Position numbers and translations under genes: made by a program. Of a DNA stretch of 64,000 bases, positions 45,592-53,411 are shown in pieces. The first letter of the stretch is position 1, and every line of letters starts with the position of its first letter. The stretch is from SKKC01 sp046542845 (lineage in GTDB: Bacteria; Spirochaetota; Spirochaetia; DSM-27196; SKKC01), in contig JBKHAN010000007.1 in NCBI GenBank assembly GCA_046542845.1, positions 14,189 through 78,188 on the forward strand. The letters are read 5' to 3'. The notes beneath the pieces were generated by a model, which made no database searches, was not told the origin of the DNA, and saw nothing but the letters and a program-made list of their open reading frames with translations.

Positions 45592-46330
45592 GGGAGTGCG
45601 GGGCAGGGCGTCGGGCGTTCTCGTGCCGTCCACACTGTTCGTCGTGTGTATGATCGCCTCATGCGGACTTACTACGGGCGTGCGGGTCATATCACCTCCC
45701 GAACGCCGGTCATCGACAATAAACTCGGTGGTCTTTGAACACGCGCTCCCGCAGAACGACGATGTCGGCTTTCAGGGATACGAGCTGTACTACAAGATTT
45801 ACGGCAACAACCAGAGTGAAGCCCAGGAGGCCGATGAAAACGCGATCGAGGGCACGAGTGACCCATTCTCCGTGCTGAACGAGCGCGGGTTTCGTCGCTT
45901 TCAGCTGGAGGACATCGATCGCGAGCGTCCGCCGGTGATCGCTCATGTGATACCACCGGTGGACGAGCCTGTGACGTTCTCACTCGATTTTCTACGCGCA
46001 ACGGGTCCATCCCCTGAAAGCAATCCGGTCCTTCTGATAGAGCGCGGGGATGCTGATCCAGTCGAATACCGTCTGGTACGCACTATACAGGCAGCGCCGG
46101 GAGACTTCGGATCCGAGGCGTCGCGTCGAGCGTTTAACGAGCCGGGAGAACCCCGTTGGCTTGTAGACGGCAGCGACGATGCCGCACCACACGCGGACGT
46201 GGATAGCGATTACGACGGAATTTCGCAGGTGTCGATTCTGATCTATGCTATTGGACAAGCGCTTGATGTCAACACGCTTACGCCGATTCGCAGTCTCGAT
46301 GCACTGCAGCTTATAGAGATTGAGTTATAA
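45581..46330 (+). CDS. Lipoprotein of unknown function
   Basis: The predicted 249-residue protein has a signal sequence with lipobox I-A-S-C at residues 25-28, so Cys28 would be lipid-modified. The rest is a single domain of about 220 residues with beta-strand patterns (FQGYELYYKIYG; YRLVRTIQAAPGD) and no recognised family. The chosen ATG lies inside the last codons of the cyclase gene, so the two are coupled; a GTG 15 bases later could also serve. Many long side chains are acidic. It would sit in the envelope and could belong to the sensing side of the cyclase cluster; that is inference. Confidence 0.65.
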   Translation: MLYRGVRGRASGVLVPSTLFVVCMIASCGLTTGVRVISPPERRSSTINSVVFEHALPQNDDVGFQGYELYYKIYGNNQSEAQEADENAIEGTSDPFSVLNERGFRRFQLEDIDRERPPVIAHVIPPVDEPVTFSLDFLRATGPSPESNPVLLIERGDADPVEYRLVRTIQAAPGDFGSEASRRAFNEPGEPRWLVDGSDDAAPHADVDSDYDGISQVSILIYAIGQALDVNTLTPIRSLDALQLIEIEL

Positions 46331-46344
46331 GGAAAGAACCTCGC

Positions 46345-46638
46345 ATGCCAACACAAATACTTTCAACAGCGCTTATATACCTCGCTTCAGGACTCTTTGT
46401 TGCGATTGTCTACATGTACGTTTTCCGTGCATCCGTTCCCGGAGGTGTTACCGTCGCACTGTTTGTCGCGGTCACCGGATCATTTCTCGGTGGCGTCCTC
46501 GAAGTCGCTTTGCAGGACCTCATACAGAGTCTTCAGGATGTTGCCGGTGTAAATCTCTTTCCCGCGATACTAACCGCGACGGTGCTGCTGATCGCGTTCG
46601 GCGCAACGGGAAGACTGCGGAACGACGACCATGAATAG
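46345..46638 (+). CDS. Small membrane protein with three helices
   Basis: The 97-residue protein is mostly hydrophobic, with helices at about residues 7-27, 33-55 and 70-88; the middle ones contain glycine-rich stretches (VAVTGSFLGGVLEVALQ). The C-terminus GRLRNDDHE is likely cytoplasmic. AAGGAAAG precedes the ATG. It is 15 bases after the lipoprotein gene and the last of the sigma-54/cyclase run; mazG follows with its own promoter. I do not recognise a family. Confidence 0.6.
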   Translation: MPTQILSTALIYLASGLFVAIVYMYVFRASVPGGVTVALFVAVTGSFLGGVLEVALQDLIQSLQDVAGVNLFPAILTATVLLIAFGATGRLRNDDHE

Positions 46639-46673
46639 TACCATTACTTCTGATAATAAACATTCTGTCTACT

Positions 46674-46679
46674 TATAAT
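46674..46679 (+). promoter_or_regulatory. -10 element for mazG
   Basis: A perfect TATAAT lies in the AT-rich 84-base gap before mazG; transcription would start near 46686. No good -35 hexamer is seen 16-18 bases upstream. Confidence 0.45.
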
Positions 46680-46722
46680 ACCACATGCAAACAAAGCACA
46701 CGAATGAAAGGAATTACCTTCC

Positions 46723-47571
46723 ATGACCATACGACATAATCGAGCCACTCCTCACGACAGGGTTTCTTTCGGTCCGCACACGAGCGCTTCGAGAATCGAG
46801 GCGCTGCGTAATGTGATCCGTGTACTCAGGAGCCCTGTCGGGTGTCCATGGGACCGCGAGCAGACGGTCACGAGCCTGAAAAAGTCCCTTCTTGAGGAGG
46901 CGTTTGAAGCCGCCGACGCTATCGATCATTCTGACGATCTTCATCTTCAGGAAGAGCTCGGGGATGTTCTGCTTATTCTGCTTCTCATGTCTCAGATTGA
47001 GGAAGATCAGGGAGTCTTCTCCTTCGAGGATGTAATGTCTACGCTGTACGACAAACTCATCCGGCGGCACCCCCATGTGTTCGGTGAAGAATCGGTAGAA
47101 TCATCCGACGACGTGAAGATACGCTGGAAACAGATCAAGAAGGATGTCGAAGGTCGGATCGCGCCGGATTCGGTCCTGTCGAAGGTACCGGTCCATTTAC
47201 CACCGCTTCTGCGGGCACAGAAGTTGCAGAGCCTGGCGGCGCAATCCGGATTCGACTGGAACAGCATAGAGGGCCCGCTCGATAAGATTCGGGAGGAAAT
47301 TCAGGAGCTATCTGAAGAGCTCCGGAACGCCGAGATCGATACCGAACGTGTCTCCGACGAGCTTGGTGACGTGCTGTTCTCCGTGATTAACGTCGCGCGG
47401 CACATCGGGATCAGCGCGGACGACGCGCTTCGAAAGGCAAACCGGAAGTTTCATGAACGCTTTATGCACGTCGAACAGGAAATGTCCAGTTCCGGCACGG
47501 AAATGAAACCGGAGAACCTCGATGCAATGGAAGCGTACTGGCTTTCCGCAAAAAACCGATCCCGATCCTAG
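46723..47571 (+). CDS. mazG: Nucleoside triphosphate pyrophosphohydrolase MazG
   Basis: MazG hydrolyses (d)NTPs to monophosphates and cleans the pool of non-canonical nucleotides. The 282-residue protein has two MazG domains: the first with CPWDREQTVTSLKKSLLEEAFEAADAI and EELGDVLL metal-binding residues, the second with EEIQELSEEL and DELGDVLFSVINVARH. The length is typical of the two-domain form. AAAGGA precedes the start by ten bases. Its stop overlaps the stop of the opposite-strand mrdA gene. Confidence 0.93.
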   Translation: MTIRHNRATPHDRVSFGPHTSASRIEALRNVIRVLRSPVGCPWDREQTVTSLKKSLLEEAFEAADAIDHSDDLHLQEELGDVLLILLLMSQIEEDQGVFSFEDVMSTLYDKLIRRHPHVFGEESVESSDDVKIRWKQIKKDVEGRIAPDSVLSKVPVHLPPLLRAQKLQSLAAQSGFDWNSIEGPLDKIREEIQELSEELRNAEIDTERVSDELGDVLFSVINVARHIGISADDALRKANRKFHERFMHVEQEMSSSGTEMKPENLDAMEAYWLSAKNRSRS

Positions 47572-49442
47572 AATTCCCACCACGGCAGGTACCACGGTTG
47601 CATGGCCCGGACTGCCTCTTCGTAGGTCTGGTCGGCAAAAATTCCCTGGAGGATTACGTTGGCCGCTTTCGGTGACCAGAACTCATATTCGTTGTCCGCA
47701 TCGACAAGGACGACAACCGCAACCTGATCCATAGGATCTTCCGGCTCAACAGGAGCGTAGGCAACGTACCAGCTGTGCCACTGATCGTCCCGCCCGACCT
47801 CACCGGTACCGGTCTTACCCACGCTGTCGACCGCCTGCGTTATAACCGTCCCGCGAGCGGTCCCGACGGTTACCGCTCGCCGCAAACCTTCTTCCACGTG
47901 GAGAAACGAAGACTCACGTATGGGAGCGCTTCGGAGAATTTCAGGTTGTATACGTTCAAGGACTTCGCTGGTTCCGGGATCCCTGACCTCCCGGACCAGG
48001 TGGGGTCTGTAGACGGTCCCGCGATTCGCTACCATGGCCATTACATTTGCCATCTGCAGAGGCGTGACTCCGGTGTAGCCCTGCCCTATGCTCATATTGA
48101 CGGTATCACCACCAACCCAGGGCTCGCCGAAGGTACGTTCTTTCCACGTGGGCGACGGCACAATACCAGGGCGTTCGCCCGGGATATCGATACCCGTACG
48201 TTCGCCAAGCCCGAAAATTCGTGCATAGTTACCGATCCGCTCCGCACCAAGATACTCGTTGCCAAGCGTATAAAAGAAAAAGTTCGATGAGTTGGCGAGT
48301 GCGCCGTAGATATCAAGCGGACCAAAGCCCTGCGGCCGAAACGCAATGCCCCACTCATGAAACAGCTGATTCCCCACCCGGTACGCACCTCGTGTATTAA
48401 TGATCGTGTCTGTGTCTACGAGTTCTTCTTCAAGAGCGGCGGTCGCCATGACAATCTTGAAGGTCGAGGCCGCGGGAGCTTCGAGCTGAGTGGCACGGTT
48501 GAGGAAGGGAGACTGGGAGTCTCTCGAAAGGCTGTTGAATACCGCTGAGCCACCGCCGTACATAAAGCGGTTTGCGTCGTATCCAGGGTAGCTGTACAGC
48601 GCGAGAACCTCACCGGTTGCTACCTGTAATACGACCACTGCCCCGCTACGTTCCCCGAGCGCCTGTGCCGCGAGCTGCTGTATGTCCCGGTCAACGGTCA
48701 GGACGATGTCGTGACCGGGGACCGGTGGCGTAACCTCAAATTCACCCTCGATTTCTCTGCCAAGAACGTCGACGTCGCGGGTTCGCATTCCTTCCCGGCC
48801 CCGTAGAATCGTGTCGTATTGCTGCTCGAGTCCGGTTTTCCCGATGATGCTCCCGGCGTTGTACCCTCTGTTAAACAGAATCTGCAACTCATTTGAGGTG
48901 ATTTCACCGACATACCCGAGCATGTGACTGAAAAGCTCGCCATCCGGGTAGTATCGCCGTGGATCGTTGCGCCACGTTATACCGGGGAACTGGTCACTTC
49001 GCTCGGCGATACGCACGATGGTCTCGAACGGAACGCCCGATCGGAGTTCGATTTCGCGAAACTGTCCCCGAATGTTCATCGGAACCCGTTGATGCAGCTG
49101 CTCGGTGCTGACGTCAAGCAGCCACGATAACTGTTCAAACATCGGTCCGAAGCGGTCTGCGGGAACATCCGACGGATTAATGGATACCACATAGGAGTCA
49201 ACGCTTGTCGCGAGGGGGCGGCCACGGCGATCGAGAATATCGCCCCTCTGCGGTGATAACACCGAGCTTCGTCGGGTTACTTCCTGCGCGCGAAGCGCGT
49301 ACTGCGACCCGTCGATTATCTGCATCGTGAATATCTGCGCGAGATACGCCACAATAAGCGTACCGATAATTCCGCCGATCAACAGGAGTCCGAGCTTTGA
49401 TACATTATTAACGTTGTTGCCTGAGTAGCCCGACACGCTCAC
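47568..49442 (-). CDS. mrdA: Penicillin-binding protein 2 (peptidoglycan transpeptidase, elongation)
   Basis: PBP2 crosslinks side-wall peptidoglycan in the rod complex. The 624-residue protein has an N-terminal membrane helix (about 16-36), the pedestal domain with RGDILDRRGRPLA, and a transpeptidase domain with STFK (nucleophile Ser326), SSN (385-387) and KTGT (543-546). The start is a GTG after a G-rich stretch. It is the last gene of TPR-mreB-mreC-mreD-mrdA. rodA, its polymerase partner and usual neighbour, is absent: instead mazG converges, with a four-base overlap of the 3' ends. Confidence 0.93.
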   Translation of the reverse strand: MSVSGYSGNNVNNVSKLGLLLIGGIIGTLIVAYLAQIFTMQIIDGSQYALRAQEVTRRSSVLSPQRGDILDRRGRPLATSVDSYVVSINPSDVPADRFGPMFEQLSWLLDVSTEQLHQRVPMNIRGQFREIELRSGVPFETIVRIAERSDQFPGITWRNDPRRYYPDGELFSHMLGYVGEITSNELQILFNRGYNAGSIIGKTGLEQQYDTILRGREGMRTRDVDVLGREIEGEFEVTPPVPGHDIVLTVDRDIQQLAAQALGERSGAVVVLQVATGEVLALYSYPGYDANRFMYGGGSAVFNSLSRDSQSPFLNRATQLEAPAASTFKIVMATAALEEELVDTDTIINTRGAYRVGNQLFHEWGIAFRPQGFGPLDIYGALANSSNFFFYTLGNEYLGAERIGNYARIFGLGERTGIDIPGERPGIVPSPTWKERTFGEPWVGGDTVNMSIGQGYTGVTPLQMANVMAMVANRGTVYRPHLVREVRDPGTSEVLERIQPEILRSAPIRESSFLHVEEGLRRAVTVGTARGTVITQAVDSVGKTGTGEVGRDDQWHSWYVAYAPVEPEDPMDQVAVVVLVDADNEYEFWSPKAANVILQGIFADQTYEEAVRAMQPWYLPWWEF

Positions 49443-49452
49443 CCCCCGTCAG

Positions 49453-49959
49453 TTAAAAATTCCGTTCGCGGTAATCCAGCAGCAACCATCGCATACGACC
49501 AAGAATCGCATACAAGAGGGGTGCAAGCACAGCGTTATACGCGATCTCGATCAGAAACCCGCCTGAGAAGACAGCCGAAACGACTCCGTCTATGCCAAAG
49601 ATAAACGCCACGAGAACGAACAGTACACCCTTAAGCAGCGTCGCCAGGGCGACAAGCAGCATGGGAAACACAACCCCGTCGAGGAACACGTTTCCTTTGC
49701 TGAAACCGTACACAAAGCCTATGACCGTGTTAACAAGCGTGTAGAAGCCGAGTGGAGCCAGACTCAGAAGGTCTTGCAGCAGTCCCGACACAGCACCGGC
49801 GGCCTGCCCGACGCCTGGTCCGTTTTTATTGGCGATAAACGTGACGAGAATCAGCAGTACATCCGGGCGCACCGACAGAACTGCTACGGCATGGAGCAGA
49901 TTGGTTTGCACCACAGCTACAGCAGCGATAAGGACTATGCCGGCAAGGTAGGGAATCAT
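49453..49959 (-). CDS. mreD: Rod shape-determining protein MreD
   Basis: MreD is an inner-membrane subunit of the elongasome. The 168-residue protein is very hydrophobic with five to six helices, has the family pattern RPDVLLILVTFIANKNGPGVGQAAGAVSGLLQD... LAPLGFYTLVN (residue 31 onward, shown here broken), and a basic C-terminus. Its start overlaps the mreC stop by four bases, and ten bases separate it from mrdA. Identification rests on hydrophobic pattern plus position between mreC and mrdA. Confidence 0.88.
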   Translation of the reverse strand: MIPYLAGIVLIAAVAVVQTNLLHAVAVLSVRPDVLLILVTFIANKNGPGVGQAAGAVSGLLQDLLSLAPLGFYTLVNTVIGFVYGFSKGNVFLDGVVFPMLLVALATLLKGVLFVLVAFIFGIDGVVSAVFSGGFLIEIAYNAVLAPLLYAILGRMRWLLLDYRERNF

Positions 49960-50795
49960 AGGCGGGCTTCCTGTGCCTGTATTATAAACAGGTACTCGAG
50001 TCTGTTGAGGTCCACGAAGGGACGTACGGGAACCTCGAGTGTCGGTTCATATGGATGGGACTCGATACCCTGTACCAGCCCTATGAGTATGCCCTCGGGG
50101 TACAGCGACTGGAGGCCACTCGTAATGACCGTAGCACCATGCCGTATATCCTCCGCTGCAGACTGCGGTATGTGTCGAAGCTCGACTGCCCCGTTCGCAC
50201 TGCCGGTACCGGCTGCAAGCCCCTGGTGCCGCGAATCGGAGATCATTGCCGACACGAAAGAGCCGGGCTGGGTAATGGGCTGAACACGCGAGCTGAGTTC
50301 GCTGACCTCCACTACCCGCCCGACAAGCGCTTCACGGCCCTCCTGCACGGCAACGACCGGCGAGTCGCGTTCCACACCGTGCCGCGATCCACGGTTAACC
50401 GTTATCGTCGAAAAAAGGCTCTGCGGATCACGCCCGATTATTTGCGCAGGCATGTGATCGTACCTGAGAGACTCTGAGAAATCGAGAATACTCCTGAGCT
50501 GCTCGTTCTCCCTCCTCAGCGACTCTATATCCTGTTCGAGAACTTCCGCCGACCTGACTCGTTCAAGCAAGGCGTCGTAATCGTCGCGCAACTGTCCCAG
50601 CTGCCGAACCGAGTCCACTGTTTCAGTGAAGAACCGTCCAAGCGAACTCACACCGGCCTGCATGACACCGAGAACAGTGCTTCCCTGATTCACCAGAGAT
50701 GAGGTCGAGAACAGCAGCGACACGCTTGATACGGACACTATCAGGACAAAGACGACCAGAGTACTGTGAAGCTTAAGGAATCCTCTGATGTCCAT
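49956..50795 (-). CDS. mreC: Rod shape-determining protein MreC
   Basis: MreC is a periplasmic organiser of the cell-wall elongation complex. The 279-residue protein has a membrane helix (about residues 8-30), a coiled coil (about 50-100, LRDDYDALLERV ... LRRENEQLRSIL), and a beta-rich domain with the family NRGSRHGVERDSPVVA segment. The ATG at 50795 is preferred over a TTG at 50810 that would leave only seven bases to the mreB stop. It lies 22 bases after mreB. Confidence 0.9.
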   Translation of the reverse strand: MDIRGFLKLHSTLVVFVLIVSVSSVSLLFSTSSLVNQGSTVLGVMQAGVSSLGRFFTETVDSVRQLGQLRDDYDALLERVRSAEVLEQDIESLRRENEQLRSILDFSESLRYDHMPAQIIGRDPQSLFSTITVNRGSRHGVERDSPVVAVQEGREALVGRVVEVSELSSRVQPITQPGSFVSAMISDSRHQGLAAGTGSANGAVELRHIPQSAAEDIRHGATVITSGLQSLYPEGILIGLVQGIESHPYEPTLEVPVRPFVDLNRLEYLFIIQAQEARL

Positions 50796-50817
50796 ACGCA
50801 AACCGTGCAACGCCCGA

Positions 50818-51858
50818 TCAGGCGTTCATGGAGTTATAGATGTTCCGACTGTTATTCTTGGTCCTCATGTGTTCGAAATACATTCCGGTACCGAGACAGA
50901 CACAGTTCAGCGGATCTTCCGCCTTGAAACACGGGACACCTGTCTCATTTGCGATCAGGGTGTCGAGACCTTTCAACAGGCTTCCACCACCGGTCATGAC
51001 GATGCCACGCTCGACAATATCGGCAGCAAGCTCGGGCGGAGTCTGACCGAGCGTTCGCTTTATCTCCTCGACTATGGCGTTTATCGGTTCCTGAAGAGCC
51101 TCCCGGACCTCGACGGAATCGATCTCAAGTCGACGAGGCAGACCGGTAATCGCATCCGTACCCTTGACTTCCATCTTTTCTATCTTTTTGTCCGGAGTTG
51201 CGTTTCCAATATTCTTTTTCAGTTCCTCGGCGGTCCGTTCACCGATTATGAGGTTGTGCACGGTACGAACATGTTTCATGATCGCTTCGTCGAACTCGTC
51301 GCCGCCAAGGCGGATCGCGTTTGTAACGACCATACCGCCAAGGGAAATCACCGATATTTCACTGGTACCCCCACCAATATCGCAAACCATGTGCCCAGCT
51401 GGTTCGTAGATAGGAATATTCGCGCCAATTGCAGCTGCGAGCGATTCCGGGATTACCTTCACTTCGCGCGCTCCGGCTTTATACGCTGCATCCTGTACCG
51501 CGCGTTCCTCTACCTCGGTGATGCAGGCCGGAACACCGATGACCATGCGAGGCTTCACGAACCATCTCCGTGAAAGCACACGGTGAACAAAATATCGTAT
51601 CATTCGCTCGGTTGTCTCGGGATCTGCAATGACTCCGTCCCTTAACGGCCTGATCGCGATGATATCTCCTGGGGTCTTCCAGAGCATCCGTCGTGCCTCT
51701 TCCCCGACTGCGACCACCTTTCGAGTACCACGCTCCACTGCCACGACGCTCGGCTCGTTGGCGCATATCCCGCGCCCACCCACGTATACGAGCGTGTTGC
51801 AGGTACCCAGATCTATGCCGATGTCACTCGACAAACTCAGTGCTTTTCCAAACCCCAT
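50818..51858 (-). CDS. mreB: Rod shape-determining actin homologue MreB
   Basis: MreB filaments guide side-wall synthesis. The 346-residue protein shows the actin-fold signatures: SSDIGIDLGTCNTLVYV (phosphate 1), VCDIGGGTSEISVISLGG (phosphate 2) and GIVMTGGGSLLKGLD (adenosine site). The ATG is preceded by GGAGG seven bases upstream. It follows a TPR gene after 11 bases and is followed by mreC. Spirochaete shape also depends on flagella, none of whose genes occur here. Confidence 0.96.
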   Translation of the reverse strand: MGFGKALSLSSDIGIDLGTCNTLVYVGGRGICANEPSVVAVERGTRKVVAVGEEARRMLWKTPGDIIAIRPLRDGVIADPETTERMIRYFVHRVLSRRWFVKPRMVIGVPACITEVEERAVQDAAYKAGAREVKVIPESLAAAIGANIPIYEPAGHMVCDIGGGTSEISVISLGGMVVTNAIRLGGDEFDEAIMKHVRTVHNLIIGERTAEELKKNIGNATPDKKIEKMEVKGTDAITGLPRRLEIDSVEVREALQEPINAIVEEIKRTLGQTPPELAADIVERGIVMTGGGSLLKGLDTLIANETGVPCFKAEDPLNCVCLGTGMYFEHMRTKNNSRNIYNSMNA

Positions 51859-51869
51859 ATTTTCCTCCG

Positions 51870-52859
51870 CTAGCTGTCCAGGCGCCGCAATGCAGCAGCG
51901 TGAGCGCTATCTATATTCACTGCGTTTCGCCATTGGGCTCGCGCACGAACTCCGTCACCCATTGCATCAAAAAGTTCTCCCAGGTAGAAATGAGCATCGG
52001 CAGAATTCGGGTCCTCTTCAAGAACGAGACGAAACTGCTCCTCGGCGCGATCGTATCGTTCATCTGCAAGCTCGATCTGGCCCAGGAGGAAACGTGCTTC
52101 GTGCACGAGCTGTGGCTCATCCGACTCCGAGATAACTCTTTGAAGGTGAGGCAGAGCCTCACGAGACTGATTGTTTTCCACCAGTCGTTCGGCAACCGCC
52201 AGAAACGACACATCACGAGGGGATCGTTCCGCAGCCAGAAGCAGGTTCTCGATGGCACGGTCCCGGTCGTACAACCGTTCATATGAAAGCCCGAGAAACT
52301 CGTACGCTGAAGCCTCGTCGACACCCATCTCAATCGCCTGCTGAAGGTGCTCGACGGCGAGATCGGCATAATGAGTCCCTCGCTCATAATACGCAAGCCC
52401 AAGAACAAAGTTTACTTCTGCCGAAAAGTGATCCGCCGATACCGTCTGCGCTCGAAGCAGAAACTGTATAGACGACCGAATCAGATCGTCGCGGTTTTCG
52501 AGGTCGACGTCTGCGGCGGCTGCGTAATAGCCGGCCAGACCGCGGAACACAAGCGCATCGATGTCTACCGGATCGGCGGATAAAAACCTGTCGGTCAGGC
52601 TAATTAACTCTCCGTACTCCCCTTCGCCCCACAACAGTTCGATTCGGTCCCTGTCAATTCCCGTCGGGTTGCCCATGGTTGGAACGTCGCCGCCGAACAC
52701 GAAAAACGTACTCACAGCAATCAAAACCGCGCCACCGAGTCCCGCCATCCACACTAACATCCGTGGTCTCTGCTGGGCGCCGTGACCGGATGAGTTAATA
52801 TCGCTTTTTCTTGACCGATTGGCCTTTGAAGTGCTGCGTTTATCGGTGGAGTAGATCAT
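51870..52859 (-). CDS. TPR protein with single membrane helix, first gene of the mre operon
   Basis: The 329-residue protein has a basic cytoplasmic N-terminus, one membrane helix (about residues 35-56, VWMAGLGGAVLIAVSTFFVF) and at least six TPR-like repeats outside (for example FVLGLAYYERGTHYADLAVEHLQQAIEMG is one; AYEFLGLSYERLYDRDRAIENLLLAA another). The ATG at 52859 is chosen because the promoter at 52875-52904 would exclude the more distal in-frame ATG at 52904. It leads the mreB-mreC-mreD-mrdA operon by 11 bases, so a link to cell-wall elongation is likely. Confidence 0.7.
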   Translation of the reverse strand: MIYSTDKRSTSKANRSRKSDINSSGHGAQQRPRMLVWMAGLGGAVLIAVSTFFVFGGDVPTMGNPTGIDRDRIELLWGEGEYGELISLTDRFLSADPVDIDALVFRGLAGYYAAAADVDLENRDDLIRSSIQFLLRAQTVSADHFSAEVNFVLGLAYYERGTHYADLAVEHLQQAIEMGVDEASAYEFLGLSYERLYDRDRAIENLLLAAERSPRDVSFLAVAERLVENNQSREALPHLQRVISESDEPQLVHEARFLLGQIELADERYDRAEEQFRLVLEEDPNSADAHFYLGELFDAMGDGVRARAQWRNAVNIDSAHAAALRRLDS

Positions 52860-52874
52860 CGAACAACCTGCGCC

Positions 52875-52904
52875 ATTAAATATCAGACACGCGGTGAAGG
52901 TCAA
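52875..52904 (-). promoter_or_regulatory. Promoter of the TPR-mreBCD-mrdA operon
   Basis: On the minus strand TTGACC (52904-52899) and TTTAAT (52880-52875) are 18 bases apart, five of six matches each. Transcription would begin near 52868, only nine bases before the start codon, so no room remains for a standard ribosome-binding site. Confidence 0.55.
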
Positions 52905-52939
52905 TCGGGCGAAGAAGGGGGTTCTGAGCGAGAAAACAC

Positions 52940-53388
52940 GGTTTCGGAGCAGGTGGTAAGCCGGGTTCTGTCCAACCGACAGCGACTTCTGTCGGTCTGA
53001 CTGCCATCTATCTTTCAGAGTCAGGCGTTACCACCGCTCTGGGTGCAGCAATCTACCCGTGCTGTTGTTTCCGGCCACAAAGACCGGCAACATCGGCTGA
53101 GCAACCGAACAGCACTGTTTGATCTTGCTCCGGGAAAGGTTTACCATCATTTTCCGTTACCGGAAAACAGGTGGGCTCTTACCCCACCCTTTCACCCTTA
53201 CCCGAACGGCCGACGTGCGGCCGAACAGGCGGTCTGGTTTCTGAGGCACTTTCTGTCACAGACACGATAACCGTGTCCGTTCCCGGGAATTACCCGGTAC
53301 CCTGCTCATATGGAGCCCGGACTTTCCTCCGTGCGAGGCATGGTGATGCGCTGCACGGCGGCAGTCTTTTCCAACCTGCTCCGAAACC
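52940..53388 (-). ncRNA. rnpB: RNase P RNA (bacterial class A)
   Basis: Reading the minus strand, the universally conserved GAGGAAAGTCCGGGCTCCA lies about 55 bases from the 5' end, and ACAGAACCCGGCTTA near the 3' end, the two hallmark stretches of RNase P RNA. The ends pair as helix P1: 53388-53371 with 52956-52940, about 17 pairs with one bulged base. The molecule cleaves 5' leaders from precursor tRNAs. At about 449 bases it is longer than the E. coli RNA of 377. It lies between the zinc-ribbon protein gene (24 bases away) and the mre operon; this also explains the 550-base stretch without a gene. Confidence 0.93.
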
Positions 53389-53411
53389 GGTCTTCTGTCA
53401 GATCGTGTATT

